A stretch of DNA of 64,000 nucleotides from Pseudomonadota bacterium (GTDB lineage Bacteria > Pseudomonadota > Alphaproteobacteria > Azospirillales > Azospirillaceae). The position numbers and the translations under genes are program-made. Shown one piece after another: positions 22,891-31,406 of the stretch. The DNA lies in assembly GCA_023423695.1 (NCBI GenBank), contig JAFAFA010000073.1, positions 124,001-188,000 on the forward strand, read 5' to 3'. The notes under the pieces were generated by a model, which did no database searches, was not told where the DNA came from, and was given only the letters and a program-made list of their open reading frames with translations. Each line of letters starts with the position of its first letter. The stretch's first letter is position 1.

Positions 22891-23678
22891 GCCGCCAGTT
22901 CCTCGGTGAGGTTGGCCAGCCGTTGCCAGCCGGCTTCGAAATAGCGCTGGTCGCGCTCGATGCCGATGAAGCGCCGGCCCCTGGTCAGGGCGGCATGGCC
23001 GGTGGAGGCGCTACCGAAGAACGGGTCCAGCACCGTCTCACCCAGCGGGCAGACGGTATCGATGAGGTCGGCCAGCAGCCCCACCGGCTTCTCCGTCGGG
23101 TGGGCGCCCAACCGCACCGGCGTGTGACGCAGCACGTTGGCCACGTTGCGGTGCAACGGCTCGGTGCCCTTGCCCTTGGTGAAGTGGTGGATCAGTTCGT
23201 GCTGGTGACGGAAGTGCGTCCCCATGCCGAAGTAAGTCTTATCCCACACCAGCAGCCCCACCCGCTTCAGGTCGGCGCTTTCCATGGCGTCGGCCGCATG
23301 GCCGTTCAGGAACAGCTCGGCCGCGCCCCCACCGATGGCGTCGGCCAGATGATCGCCCATGCGCCAGTCGATGAAAGCCAGCACATGGCCGCCGGGCTTC
23401 AGCACCCGCTGCCACTCCATGGCGCAGCTGCGCAGCAGGTGGAGGAAGCCGCGCGTGCTCAGGCTATCGGAACCGAACCACCGATCACCGCCGCCGCGCG
23501 TGCCGGGCGTCATCGTCTTGTTGTATGCCGTCTTGCCGGCCTCGCGGGTGGCGCCGCTGGAATAGGGAACGTCGGTCAGCACAAGGCTGACCGAGCTGTC
23601 GGGAAGCTCCCGCATCCGCTCGATGCAGTCGCCCAGCATCAGCGTCGCGGCGCCGATCGTCACGGAATGGGAGGTCAT
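22887..23678 (-). CDS. DNA methyltransferase (N4/N6, beta-class type)
   Basis: 263 residues. Motif IV reads TDVPYSS (a DPPY variant) near residue 35, before the target-recognition middle; motif I follows at LDPFFGSASTGHAAL, and HPTEKPVGLLADLI is the conserved linker. Order IV-TRD-I is beta class. It methylates Ade or Cyt in DNA, probably to protect phage DNA from host restriction. It overlaps the small membrane gene and follows Gam, so it is part of the early minus-strand operon. No cognate endonuclease is nearby. Confidence 0.9.
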   Translation of the reverse strand: MTSHSVTIGAATLMLGDCIERMRELPDSSVSLVLTDVPYSSGATREAGKTAYNKTMTPGTRGGGDRWFGSDSLSTRGFLHLLRSCAMEWQRVLKPGGHVLAFIDWRMGDHLADAIGGGAAELFLNGHAADAMESADLKRVGLLVWDKTYFGMGTHFRHQHELIHHFTKGKGTEPLHRNVANVLRHTPVRLGAHPTEKPVGLLADLIDTVCPLGETVLDPFFGSASTGHAALTRGRRFIGIERDQRYFEAGWQRLANLTEELAA

Positions 23679-23750
23679 TACGAAACCCTTGGATTTCAGC
23701 CGTTTTTCAGGGGTCAGCTTGCGATAATGTCTGTTTTCGCAAGCTCGGTT

Positions 23751-24272
23751 TCAGACGGTCGCCACCATCAGCGGCTTGACGAAGAAGGCGTCGTCTCCGC
23801 CGTCGATGGAGACGCCGGGAATGGTCACCGCCACCTTCGGCTCCGCCAGCAGTGCGGCCCGGTCGACCTCGTTCTTGGTGCGGATGAAGCGCCGCAGCTT
23901 GCGGTCTTGCTCCAGGTGCTCCAGCAGCGCGTCGGTGTCCGCCACCACCACCTTGGCCGTCGTCTTCTTCACACCGATCATGCCGGTGGACAGCGCCACC
24001 GACTTCTTGCCGCCGGTCAGTAGGCTGGCCCGGTTGGCGTCGAAGTAGCCGCGCAGCAGCTCCGTGTCGGCCTCGATCGCCGAGCGCAGCGGCGCCGCCG
24101 CATTCTCAAAGGCGAGGTTGGCCTGTGCGATTGCCACGTCCAGAGAGGCTTTCAGCCGGTTCAGCTGCACCTGCGCAGCGCCGATCCGGCCGACAACAGC
24201 CGCAGCCTGGTCGGGGTTGCGCACCTTCAAGGGCGCCGGCTTGCGCGCCGGCAAGGGGACGGTCTCGCCCAT
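23751..24272 (-). CDS. gam: Host-nuclease inhibitor Gam-family protein
   Basis: 173 residues with the Gam-like helical plan: RIGAAQVQLNRLKASLDVAI, AQANLAFENAAAPLRSAIEA, then LLRGYFDANRASLLTGGKKS and the VALSTGMIGVKKTTAKVVVA strand-turn that is the family hallmark. In Mu, Gam binds double-strand ends and blocks host exonucleases; here it would guard linear phage DNA. It is the gene after the recombinase in the early operon (1-bp gap) and precedes the methyltransferase. Confidence 0.88.
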   Translation of the reverse strand: MGETVPLPARKPAPLKVRNPDQAAAVVGRIGAAQVQLNRLKASLDVAIAQANLAFENAAAPLRSAIEADTELLRGYFDANRASLLTGGKKSVALSTGMIGVKKTTAKVVVADTDALLEHLEQDRKLRRFIRTKNEVDRAALLAEPKVAVTIPGVSIDGGDDAFFVKPLMVATV

Positions 24273-24273
24273 G

Positions 24274-25272
24274 TCAATCCTCCGCTATCAGCGCCGCCAT
24301 CTGGCCAGCCAGGTCGGCGCGGTTGTCGTCATAGGTCTGCAGCACCCGGACGTCCCGGTGCCGCGAGAAGCGCTGCACCGCCCGGATGTTGCCGTTGCTG
24401 GCGTCCAGCGCCGCGGTGATGGCCGAGTGGCGCAGCCCGTGCGGGCGGGTGGTGATGCCCACCCCGGCCCCCAACTCGCGGATGACCTGGTACACGGCGG
24501 CGCCGGTCAGGCGTCCCTCGCCTCGGCCGGCGGCATCGAGGCGATGGAACAGCGGTCCGGGGTCCTTCCCCCGCACCGCGATCCACGCATCGAGCGCCGT
24601 CCTGGTGGCGGCCGGCAGGGTGACCCGCTCACGCTGGGTTCGCCCCTTGCCCAGCACCGCGACGGTGCCGCGCCGGCTCTCGTAATGCTCCAGGTCCAGC
24701 GACACCACTTCGCCGCGGCGCAGAGCCACGTCGTGCAGCAGCCGGACGATGGCGGTATCGCGCAGGCCCTTGGCGTCGGTGCGCTCCTTGGCCTGCGCCA
24801 CCATGGCCCGCACGCCGTCCCGCCCCGGCCCGCGCGTGTCGCGATAGGCCATGGCGTCCACGTTCTCGACCTGCAGCGCCCAGGTGACCAGGCCGAGCGT
24901 GTTGCCCAGCTGAACGACGGACCGCAGCGCGGCCAGTCGGCGGTTCACCGTGGCCGGCTGCAGGCCGCGCCGGACCATGTCGTTGCGGTAGCCCAGCGCA
25001 AGCGCGTTGGCCTGCCCGTGCTCCACAGCCAGCAGCATCCGCACCGCCTGTTCGGCGGTGGCGGCGAAGGCGGCCAGCCCGTCCTGCCGGGCCACGAAGG
25101 TCCGGAAGTCCTCATGATCCCGCCGGTAAGCGCGGATGGTGTTGGCCGAGCGCCCGGCATAGAAGGCGTCCAGGAGGTGCTCCTGGATGCGGTCCAGCCG
25201 CAGCGCCGGGGCGTGGCGGGCGTCGCTGACGTCCTGTCCGGCCGGATCGCCCGGAAGGACGGGAAGAGTCAT
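24274..25272 (-). CDS. Prophage tyrosine recombinase (XerC/D-like)
   Basis: 332 residues from MTLPVLPGDPAGQDVSDARH. Catalytic parts: HDVALRRGEVVSLDL (Arg), VLGKGRTQRERVTLP (Lys), RPHGLRHSAITAALD (His-x-x-Arg), RFSRHRDVRVLQTYDDNRAD (His and Tyr). It lies in an operon with Gam and the methyltransferase, far from the attachment end, so it is not the integrase (40,940-41,860). I infer a role in recombining or resolving replicating phage genomes. The island carries a close paralogue at 18,736. Confidence 0.9.
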   Translation of the reverse strand: MTLPVLPGDPAGQDVSDARHAPALRLDRIQEHLLDAFYAGRSANTIRAYRRDHEDFRTFVARQDGLAAFAATAEQAVRMLLAVEHGQANALALGYRNDMVRRGLQPATVNRRLAALRSVVQLGNTLGLVTWALQVENVDAMAYRDTRGPGRDGVRAMVAQAKERTDAKGLRDTAIVRLLHDVALRRGEVVSLDLEHYESRRGTVAVLGKGRTQRERVTLPAATRTALDAWIAVRGKDPGPLFHRLDAAGRGEGRLTGAAVYQVIRELGAGVGITTRPHGLRHSAITAALDASNGNIRAVQRFSRHRDVRVLQTYDDNRADLAGQMAALIAED

Positions 25273-25451
25273 CCGTCGAGCGCGTCGCGCAGCTCGGCCA
25301 CGGTCATGTCTTCGGGCAGCTCGCGCAGCATCGCCGCGACCTGCTGGCGGAAGAACTCGACCGCACCGTCCGATGGGCACACCGCCACCGGTCCGTTGTC
25401 ATGGGTGAGGCCGGCGCCGGCGGCGACCGCCTCGCGGATCAGCTCGTCCAT
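25269..25451 (-). CDS. Small acidic protein coupled to the recombinase
   Basis: 60 residues: MDELIREAVAAGAGLTHDNG, then a helical SDGAVEFFRQQVAAML and RELPEDMTVAELRDALDG. Its stop overlaps the recombinase ATG (ATGA). I do not recognise a family; the layout suggests a small partner or regulator of the recombinase. It is short but coupled on both sides, so I think it is a real gene. Confidence 0.55.
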   Translation of the reverse strand: MDELIREAVAAGAGLTHDNGPVAVCPSDGAVEFFRQQVAAMLRELPEDMTVAELRDALDG

Positions 25452-25463
25452 CCTGCTGTCCTG

Positions 25464-25718
25464 TCAGGGGTGCCGCGCGACCGCCCGCGCATCGGCCAGC
25501 CGGCCGGCGGCATGATCGCGCAGCATGTCGAAGAGAGGCGCGCAATCCTCCACCAGCTCGATCAGCCAGGGCGCCCGGATCCAGCCCTGCGCGGTCCGGA
25601 TCTCGATGGCCTCGATGTCGGCGCGGAAGGGTCCGCCCTGGTAGGTGATGCGCACGGCGAAGTGACGATCCACCGGGCCGAGATGAAGGCACAGCACGCC
25701 GTCCCATTCGGTCCGCAT
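25464..25718 (-). CDS. Hypothetical phage protein
   Basis: 84 residues from MRTEWDGVLCLHLGPVDRHF; a good ribosome site (GGGAGCTGGCC) picks this ATG over an earlier one. It is beta-rich in the first half (FAVRITYQGGPFRADIEAIE) and helical in the second (APWLIELVEDCAPLFDMLRD). No motif recognised. It is at the head of the recombinase/Gam/methyltransferase operon. Confidence 0.6.
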   Translation of the reverse strand: MRTEWDGVLCLHLGPVDRHFAVRITYQGGPFRADIEAIEIRTAQGWIRAPWLIELVEDCAPLFDMLRDHAAGRLADARAVARHP

Positions 25719-25737
25719 GGCCAGCTCCCGGACAGCA

Positions 25738-25772
25738 GAAGGCCCGCCGCGGCAGCTGCCGGGCGGGCCTTC
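25738..25772 (-). terminator. Hairpin between operons
   Basis: GAAGGCCCGCC pairs with its complement at 25,762-25,772 around a GC-rich loop. It separates the gene at 25,822 from the recombinase operon on the minus strand. No T-run follows, so termination is only likely. Confidence 0.5.
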
Positions 25773-25821
25773 GTTCACACGCAATTCGTCCCGCTCACCC
25801 TGTCAAGGAATTGACTTTTCG

Positions 25822-26589
25822 TCAAGGAATATTTTCCCATGGAGCGGCAGGTGCGGTGAAGCCGGTGAGCACATGATCGCGCAGATCCCAGCCGCCGATC
25901 CGGTCCATCAACCGCTTCATGGCTGCATGCCAGCCGGCATAGTCGGTGTTGGTCTCCACGATCTCCGCGTCGCTGTGGGCTGGCTCCAGCGGGCACCATT
26001 TCACCTGCACCTGCCGGCGACCGTCACCGAAGGTGCGGAAGTGAAAGCCCCTCTCTTCTTCCACGAGCCGACGTTGCCCGCGGGCGTCGAACAGCGACTG
26101 GCCGCGCAGCAGGTAGCGCTTGGCCAGTTCCGAGCGGGTCGGCACGAACTCCCACCGCTCGGCCGTGACATGCCGATAGCGGCCGCGCGCCTCGCTCGGC
26201 CGCTTCACCGCCACCATGGGCGGCACCAGCGGCAGCCAGTCCGGCCGGGTGCCGGAGCGCCCATGGAAGCGGACGAGGCGCCGCTGCCATGGCTCCAGCC
26301 ATCCCACCGCGTTGGCGACCGCCTCGGCATCAGGATGGACCTTGACCGCGATGCCACGCGTCGGGCCGCCGCCGTCCACCCGGTCGCCGGTCTCATGACG
26401 GCGCAGCAGCTCGGCCACGCCGTCGCCGCTCACGCCTTGCGGTTCCCATCCATGGTCATTCGCCGCGGCCTCGATGTCGAACAGGCCGGACTGGACGCGG
26501 TCGGCCTGCTGGTCGCGCAGCGCCCAGGTCACCAGGGATTCGAGGTCGAGGCGCCGTCGGGTGTCGCAATGGGCAAAGGCTAAGGCCAC
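25822..26589 (-). CDS. Hypothetical phage early protein
   Basis: 255 residues from a GTG preceded by a G-rich ribosome site. A first ATG at 26,634 would overlap the upstream gene by 34 bp. The N-terminus reads RRRLDLESLVTWALRDQQAD; the centre has GRYRHVTAERWEFVPTRSEL and YLLRGQSLFDARGQRRLVEE; the end is FTAPAAPWENIP. Trp- and Arg-rich with no motif that I recognise. It is the second gene of the minus operon that starts near the SOS box. Confidence 0.55.
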   Translation of the reverse strand: MALAFAHCDTRRRLDLESLVTWALRDQQADRVQSGLFDIEAAANDHGWEPQGVSGDGVAELLRRHETGDRVDGGGPTRGIAVKVHPDAEAVANAVGWLEPWQRRLVRFHGRSGTRPDWLPLVPPMVAVKRPSEARGRYRHVTAERWEFVPTRSELAKRYLLRGQSLFDARGQRRLVEEERGFHFRTFGDGRRQVQVKWCPLEPAHSDAEIVETNTDYAGWHAAMKRLMDRIGGWDLRDHVLTGFTAPAAPWENIP

Positions 26590-26600
26590 GATGCCCCCGA

Positions 26601-26891
26601 TCAGGCTGCAGCCGGAACGGTCACCGGCTGGCACAGCGCGCCGGGGAACAGCATGCCGATGCCCACCACCAAGGTGTCCAGCGCCTCCATGGAGATCTGC
26701 CCTGGGTCGATGCGGCCGGTGTGCTGCAGGTAACGGGCTTTGGCGTAAAGGTCTTGCGGCGTCAGGATCTCGCCCTTGATCAGGACCTCCTCCAGGTTGC
26801 CACGCAAGGCCTCGATGTGGTCGGCGTCGCCGCTGCCCAACGCTTCATAGGCGAGGAAAACGGGCATCAGCTTGGAATCATTGGCAGGCAT
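26601..26891 (-). CDS. Small helical phage protein
   Basis: 96 residues from MPANDSKLMPVFLAYEALGS, with a strong ribosome site (GGAGGTTGCCCC). Helices dominate: DADHIEALRGNLEEVLIKGE, then DLYAKARYLQHTGRIDPGQI and LDTLVVGIGMLFPGAL. It opens a minus-strand operon divergent from umuD; the SOS box lies between the two. No family recognised. Confidence 0.6.
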   Translation of the reverse strand: MPANDSKLMPVFLAYEALGSGDADHIEALRGNLEEVLIKGEILTPQDLYAKARYLQHTGRIDPGQISMEALDTLVVGIGMLFPGALCQPVTVPAAA

Positions 26892-27051
26892 GGGGCAACC
26901 TCCGGCAGCCATCCGGCGGCACTCATTCGCCGGGGTCGTTAGGATTGTTTGCCCAAAAGGATTACCAATTCCTTGCGACAAATTGCGCGGACAGGGTTTT
27001 TTGTTGCTTTTCCCCATCACGGTCTCGCGGAACCGCTGTCAACCGATCAAT

Positions 27052-27066
27052 GTTCTTGAAAAGTTC
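27052..27066. promoter_or_regulatory. Alphaproteobacterial LexA (SOS) box
   Basis: GTTCTTGAAAAGTTC is an exact GTTC-N7-GTTC match, the alphaproteobacterial LexA consensus. It lies 49 bp upstream of the umuD start and 161 bp from the divergent early operon start. LexA should repress umuDC and may affect the minus operon too. Confidence 0.9.
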
Positions 27067-27114
27067 TTATGCCGCGCCATCCTGACGGCCAGTGTCAGCA
27101 GTAAGGAGGAAGCC

Positions 27115-27543
27115 ATGTGCGAGCCGCAATTGGTCTACATGCGTTCGTGCCCAATTGCCTCATACGATGCCGTGATCTCGGCAGGCTTCCCCAGCCCGGC
27201 GGCCGACTATGTCGAAGGCCGCATCGACCTTGCGGAGGTGCTGGTGCCGCACCCCAGCGCCACCTTTACCCTGCGCATCAGCGGCCACAGCATGACGCGC
27301 GCAGGCATCCATGATGGTGACTTGGCGATCGTCGACCGGAGCCTGACGGCTCGGCATGACGACGTTGTGGTTGCCGTGCTGGATGGTGAGCTGGTGTGCA
27401 AGCGCCTGCTGGTCCGGCGCGGGCGCTATTACCTCGCACCGGAGTCTGATGATCGCGCGTATCAGGTCATCGACGTTACCGATCGACGCGACTTCGAAGT
27501 TTGGGGCGTCGTCAGCGCGACTATCCGGATCCACCGGGGCTGA
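27115..27543 (+). CDS. umuD: UmuD-type S24 family protein (polymerase V subunit precursor)
   Basis: 142 residues, start fixed by AAGGAGGA. S24/LexA-like fold: a predicted self-cleavage region FPSPAADYVEGRID near residue 23, the catalytic Ser in SGHSMTRAGIHDGD and the general-base Lys in LVCKRLLVRRGRY. After RecA-driven cleavage UmuD' teams with UmuC as a mutagenic translesion polymerase. umuC starts 2 bp after the stop. The SOS box upstream shows damage induction. Confidence 0.92.
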   Translation: MCEPQLVYMRSCPIASYDAVISAGFPSPAADYVEGRIDLAEVLVPHPSATFTLRISGHSMTRAGIHDGDLAIVDRSLTARHDDVVVAVLDGELVCKRLLVRRGRYYLAPESDDRAYQVIDVTDRRDFEVWGVVSATIRIHRG

Positions 27544-27545
27544 CG

Positions 27546-28811
27546 ATGGCCAGCACCTTCGCCCTGGTGGACTGCAACAATTTCTATGTGAGCTGCGAAC
27601 GGGTCTTCAACCCGCGGCTGGAGGGGGTGCCGGTCGGCGTGCTGTCGAACAACGACGGCTGCTTCGTCGCCCGGTCGGCCGAGTTGAAGGCGCTGGGCGT
27701 CACCATGGGCCAGCCCCTGTTCGAGGTGCGCGACCTCGTCCGTCGCTACAATGTCCGGGTCCTGTCCAGCAACTATGCCCTCTACGGGGATCTCAGCGCC
27801 CGCGTGACCGATTGCCTGCGGGGCTTTGCTCCGGCTCTGGAGGTCTATTCGATCGACGAGTCGTTCCTCGACTTGACCGGAATGACGGGCTCCCTGCCCG
27901 CCTATGCCGCGGATATCCGCCGGACGGTGCGGCGCTGGACCGGCATTCCGACCTGTGTCGGGATCGCCCCTTCCAAGACGCTGGCGAAGCTGGCGAACTT
28001 CGCGGCCAAGAAAGCCTTGCGAGATGATAGCGGCGTCTGCGATCTGACCAACCTGGACGATCGGGAAGCGATCCTCGCGCGGGTGCCAATCACCGAAGTG
28101 TGGGGCATCGGCCGGCGATCGGCCGAAAAGCTGGAGCGGCTGTCCGTGCATACCGCGGCCGACTTGCGCGACCTCGACCCGCGGCTCGCCCGTCAGGTGC
28201 TGACGGTGACAGGCGAAAGGCTCGTCTACGAGCTGCGCGGCATCGCCTGCATGCCGCTCGATCTGGCGCCCAGCCCGCGTAGGACCATCGCGGTGACGCG
28301 CTCGTTCGGCCAGCCGGTGACGGTGTGGGAGGAGATGCGCGAGGCGGTGGCGACCTATGCCACCAGGGCGGCGGAGAAGCTTCGTGCGGAAAAGCTCGCG
28401 ACCGAAGCCGTCCAGGTGTTCTGCCACACCTCGCCATTCCGCCCAGGTCCAAGCTACAGCAATGCGGTGACGGTGGAGGTGCAGCCGGCGAGCAGTGACA
28501 CCTTCCAGCTGATCGCTGCGGCAACCGCCGGCGCCCGCCGGATCTGGCGTGACGGCTACGACATGAGCAAGGCTGGCGTGATCCTGACGGGCCTTATTCC
28601 GGAGGGAAAGGTGCAGCCTGACCTGCTGCAGGTCGCCGATCGGCAGCGTGGCGCGAAGTTGATGTCCGCGCTCGATGCGGTCAACACCAGGATGGGACGG
28701 AACACCCTGGTGCCGGCGGCCACCATGGGCCGCTCTTGGCACATGCGTCAGGACCAGCGCTCACCCAGCTACACCACGAAACTAGACGAAGTGCCGGTGG
28801 TGCAAGCCTGA
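27546..28811 (+). CDS. umuC: UmuC-type Y-family DNA polymerase subunit
   Basis: 421 residues. Y-family motifs are complete: ALVDCNNFYVSCERVFNPRL (first catalytic Asp), YSIDESFLDL (second catalytic Asp-Glu), the thumb with IGRRSAEKLERLSVHTAADL, and a little-finger region ending with the clamp-binding-like tail. It is coupled to umuD in one SOS-induced transcript. Prophages often carry umuDC, which may raise survival and mutation after damage. Length fits the UmuC family (about 420). Confidence 0.93.
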   Translation: MASTFALVDCNNFYVSCERVFNPRLEGVPVGVLSNNDGCFVARSAELKALGVTMGQPLFEVRDLVRRYNVRVLSSNYALYGDLSARVTDCLRGFAPALEVYSIDESFLDLTGMTGSLPAYAADIRRTVRRWTGIPTCVGIAPSKTLAKLANFAAKKALRDDSGVCDLTNLDDREAILARVPITEVWGIGRRSAEKLERLSVHTAADLRDLDPRLARQVLTVTGERLVYELRGIACMPLDLAPSPRRTIAVTRSFGQPVTVWEEMREAVATYATRAAEKLRAEKLATEAVQVFCHTSPFRPGPSYSNAVTVEVQPASSDTFQLIAAATAGARRIWRDGYDMSKAGVILTGLIPEGKVQPDLLQVADRQRGAKLMSALDAVNTRMGRNTLVPAATMGRSWHMRQDQRSPSYTTKLDEVPVVQA

Positions 28812-29114
28812 ATATCTCAAAGAACACGACAACAACTCAATATCATCAGCGTTGGATCACTTTCTCAAACTCAGTTTCGAATTGTCCGTTTCAGGACTTA
28901 TACCCAAAAATATATAGTTGGATATGTTTATATTTCCGGAGTCACCATGCCCCCGCATTGCCTACAAGCCCCATCACAGCATGCTATGCCACATCCTTTC
29001 GCAACAGCAATATATACGGCGCGGCAAACATCTGAGGCTCATAGTTGCATAATTTAGCGGATATGCCATATTTTGCTGGCAGGGTAATTTGCCAAACATC
29101 ACAAAGGAGGTTTT
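28812..29114. other. AT-rich intergenic region
   Basis: About 300 bp with no supported gene. It has a strong ribosome site (AAAGGAGG) at its right end for the small gene at 29,115 and AT-rich stretches that could be a promoter. The base composition differs from the surrounding prophage. Confidence 0.5.
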
Positions 29115-29372
29115 ATGAGCGAGATTTACGATCTGATAGCCGGCGCCTTCGCAGGACAAAAGGCGCCATTTGCTATCCATCCGAGCGATACCAAACGGGC
29201 AGCTAAGTATCTCAATGCAGCCATTGAGAAAGGAGTCACATGGAATGAAGCCACTGAAGATATTAGAAAGTATCTGACAGAACAAGGATGCAGTGAGGAC
29301 TATATTGAAAATGAAATAAATAGGGCCGCACCCTTCTTCCGCCCCTGGATTGACAATACTTGGTCACCATAA
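29115..29372 (+). CDS. Small hypothetical protein
   Basis: 85 residues with ribosome site AAAGGAGGTTTT. Helical, acidic: MSEIYDLIAGAFAGQKAPFA, then SDTKRAAKYLNAAIEKGVTW, EDIRKYLTEQGCSEDYIENE and a Trp-containing end. It is AT-rich relative to neighbours and lies between umuC and the degenerate parA/DUF3102 remnant, so it is an accessory gene of unknown role. Confidence 0.65.
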   Translation: MSEIYDLIAGAFAGQKAPFAIHPSDTKRAAKYLNAAIEKGVTWNEATEDIRKYLTEQGCSEDYIENEINRAAPFFRPWIDNTWSP

Positions 29373-29380
29373 CAGCAATG

Positions 29381-30033
29381 TCATGTTGATGTAATTATTA
29401 TGTGGTCGGCGTTATGTAGCTCCACCACATGCCGGACCACATCCGCCGCCGGGTCCGGAGCCACCATCACCAGCAGGTAGCGGCGCACGCCGTCCAGTTC
29501 TACGGTGATGGCGCCTGGATCATCCGGGTCCGTGCTTCACAGCAGCGACAGCGCCGCCGCGAAGCGTGACTCGCGCACCGGCGCCGGGGGCGGAGCGGTC
29601 CCCTTCCACCAGCCGGGCCGGCGCCGGCGTCACCGTCGGCACCTTCAGCGCCTCCACCTCCCCCCCGTGTCACCGCCGGGTGGATCGTGCCGGCGTCCAA
29701 GGCCTGCTGGCGGGTGTCGCTCGGCAGGGTGGCGATGGCGTAAAGGGCGCTCATCGCTTCCGGCAGACGGTCCAGCGGCACCTGCCCCTCGTCGACGAAG
29801 GCGGCGACCTCGCGCAGCTTGCGGGCGGTGGAGGTGCTGAACGGAAAGGTGCTGAACGGAAGGTCGGTCGCCACCATCGCCTCGTACTCGCCATGGGGCA
29901 TAGCCTCCTTGGCCTCGTTCAGGCGGTGGCCGACTGTGATGGTCGCCTCGACCGCGTTGGACCATTCGCGGCGGATGCCGGCGGCGAACTCGGCCCGCGT
30001 GGTCAGCGGACGCGGGGTGGCCAACATCAACAA
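29381..30033 (-). pseudogene. Degenerate duplicate of the DUF3102 protein gene
   Basis: The first ~110 residues (TTRAEFAAGIRREWSNAVEA, LPEAMSALYAIATLPS) match the intact gene at 34,667-35,506. Near 29,665 a run of G (minus strand) shifts the frame; the correct frame continues (EVEALKVPTVTPAPARLVEG) and then another stop appears, with a distant match RHVVELHNAD at the end. A 13-bp tandem duplication gives LPFSTFPFSTST for LPFSTST. It is a decayed copy. Confidence 0.8.
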
Positions 30034-30104
30034 GCGGGCGTCGCCCAGGCTGCGGCGCGCGGGCGGCTTGGGTCCGGAACCGGGTTGAGAGACATGGGGT
30101 CAGC

Positions 30105-30260
30105 CCTCCATCGCAGCGGACAGGTGGGGCCAGGTCGCGGGAAAGCGGGCTAGTGCAGGTGCCGGGGCTCTCCGCAGCTCCTAGCCCGGCGATGAAACTG
30201 CGTGGCACCTCCTGAAGCTGTGGGGCCTCCACCCGCACCAGCCGCACGGCGAAAGCGATG
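30105..30260 (-). pseudogene. ParA C-terminal remnant
   Basis: A fragment reading QLQEVPRSFIAGLGAAESPG corresponds to LLQEVPRSFMAGLGTAEISG at the end of the intact ParA (35,509-36,129). It is followed by the DUF3102 pseudogene in the same order as in the intact locus. Only the tail remains; the rest was lost at the cassette junction. Confidence 0.75.
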
Positions 30261-30426
30261 GCGCCGGCGGACTCGGTTTCACACCGAAACAACAGCAACC
30301 CAGCACCCTTAAGCAGAACAATAGTCCTGCAGGCTCTTATTATCAGCGCGTTTCAAAAATGAAACATATGCTAGATTGCTAGACTCAATTCGCAAGCCGA
30401 CATATAAGCAAACTGGAGCGCCGCCA

Positions 30427-30552
30427 ATGCTCGGGGCACGGTTCATCTGTGTGCATCTCATCAACCTCTTAAGCGTTGTGAAAGGCGCCTCAGGTGAATT
30501 TACAGAAAAAAGGCTGTTTATGCGTTCCATCCGTAAATACCTTCGTCTTTAA
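30427..30552 (+). CDS. Possible 41-residue leader peptide or small gene
   Basis: Reads MLGARFICVHLINLLSVVKG then ASGEFTEKRLFMRSIRKYLR and a final Leu before TAA, with GGAG nine bases before the ATG. It ends 17 bp before the next gene. A short hydrophobic stretch is followed by a basic tail. It could be a small membrane-active protein or simply the leader of the operon. Confidence 0.3.
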   Translation: MLGARFICVHLINLLSVVKGASGEFTEKRLFMRSIRKYLRL

Positions 30553-30569
30553 CATTAGAAGAGAGAAAG

Positions 30570-31406
30570 ATGACGAGGAGAGAAATTGACCTGAGAGTGG
30601 CAATCAACGCTATCTCAGATGTTGTCCAAAACAGGCCAAAACCGATACGGCAATTCGATCAGATATATATGAAATCTGGCGATATGGTTCTCCAAAGTGA
30701 ACTGATTGCCTCTTGGGCTGATGGGAAGAGACTCGCATTTATTGGTGACGGTGATGCTATCAGCGTCTGCATAGCTTATCTTAAAAAGAGAGATATAATT
30801 GATTATGGTCCATCGAAGATAGTCGTATACGACTTCGACGAGCGAATTGTTCAAGCTGTTAAGCGATTTGCAGACAAGGAGAGGCTCGATAACCTAGACG
30901 CCGTACTTTATAATTGTCTGGACGCCTTTCCTGACAGCGGTAGGTACGATCTATTTTATACAAACCCACCCTGGGGTGCGAGTAATAATGGGGAGAGTGT
31001 AATAGTATTCACTGAAAGAGGAATGGAGGCTACAGGCTACACAGGCGCAGGGATGATTGTAATTGCAGACGATGAGGAACTTGATTGGCCAAAGCAGGTT
31101 CTAGCAAGTACTCAAGGATTTGCTTTCAATAGGGGGCATTATGTTTCTCGAATGATGCCGAGAATGCACCTATATCATCTTGATGATGCTCCAAATCTAA
31201 AATCATGCAATCTGGAGATTGCCGCCCTCCCGGGTAACCGTCGACTTCAAAAAAGCGAAGCTATTACAGACCCCGTTCGGCTACAGAACTTTTATGGACG
31301 CTCGAAGCAGCCACGCGTAAAGTACGTGAGGGAAGTTAAAAGCCTGAACTATGGAAATGCTCGGGAGGATGAGTACGAGCTCCATCTATTGGAGGGAAGT
31401 GTATGA
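30570..31406 (+). CDS. BpsA-like (DUF43) methyltransferase-fold protein
   Basis: 278 residues of the branched-polyamine-synthase-like, class-I methyltransferase fold: LAFIGDGDAISVCIAYLKKR (residues ~53-72, GDGD binding loop), IVVYDFDERIVQAVKRFADK, and the FYTNPPWGASNNGESVIVFT (NPPW active-site motif). BpsA itself builds branched polyamines with a decarboxylated SAM donor; family members also appear in unrelated roles. It is AT-rich, overlaps the next gene by 4 bp (ATGA), and lies in a cassette between two copies of the parA/DUF3102 locus. Role here unknown. Confidence 0.75.
   Translation: MTRREIDLRVAINAISDVVQNRPKPIRQFDQIYMKSGDMVLQSELIASWADGKRLAFIGDGDAISVCIAYLKKRDIIDYGPSKIVVYDFDERIVQAVKRFADKERLDNLDAVLYNCLDAFPDSGRYDLFYTNPPWGASNNGESVIVFTERGMEATGYTGAGMIVIADDEELDWPKQVLASTQGFAFNRGHYVSRMMPRMHLYHLDDAPNLKSCNLEIAALPGNRRLQKSEAITDPVRLQNFYGRSKQPRVKYVREVKSLNYGNAREDEYELHLLEGSV

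Noticed and set aside
24274..25272. This recombinase as the prophage integrase
   Set aside because: It is internal in the early operon, while another integrase sits at the chromosomal boundary under cI-type operators.
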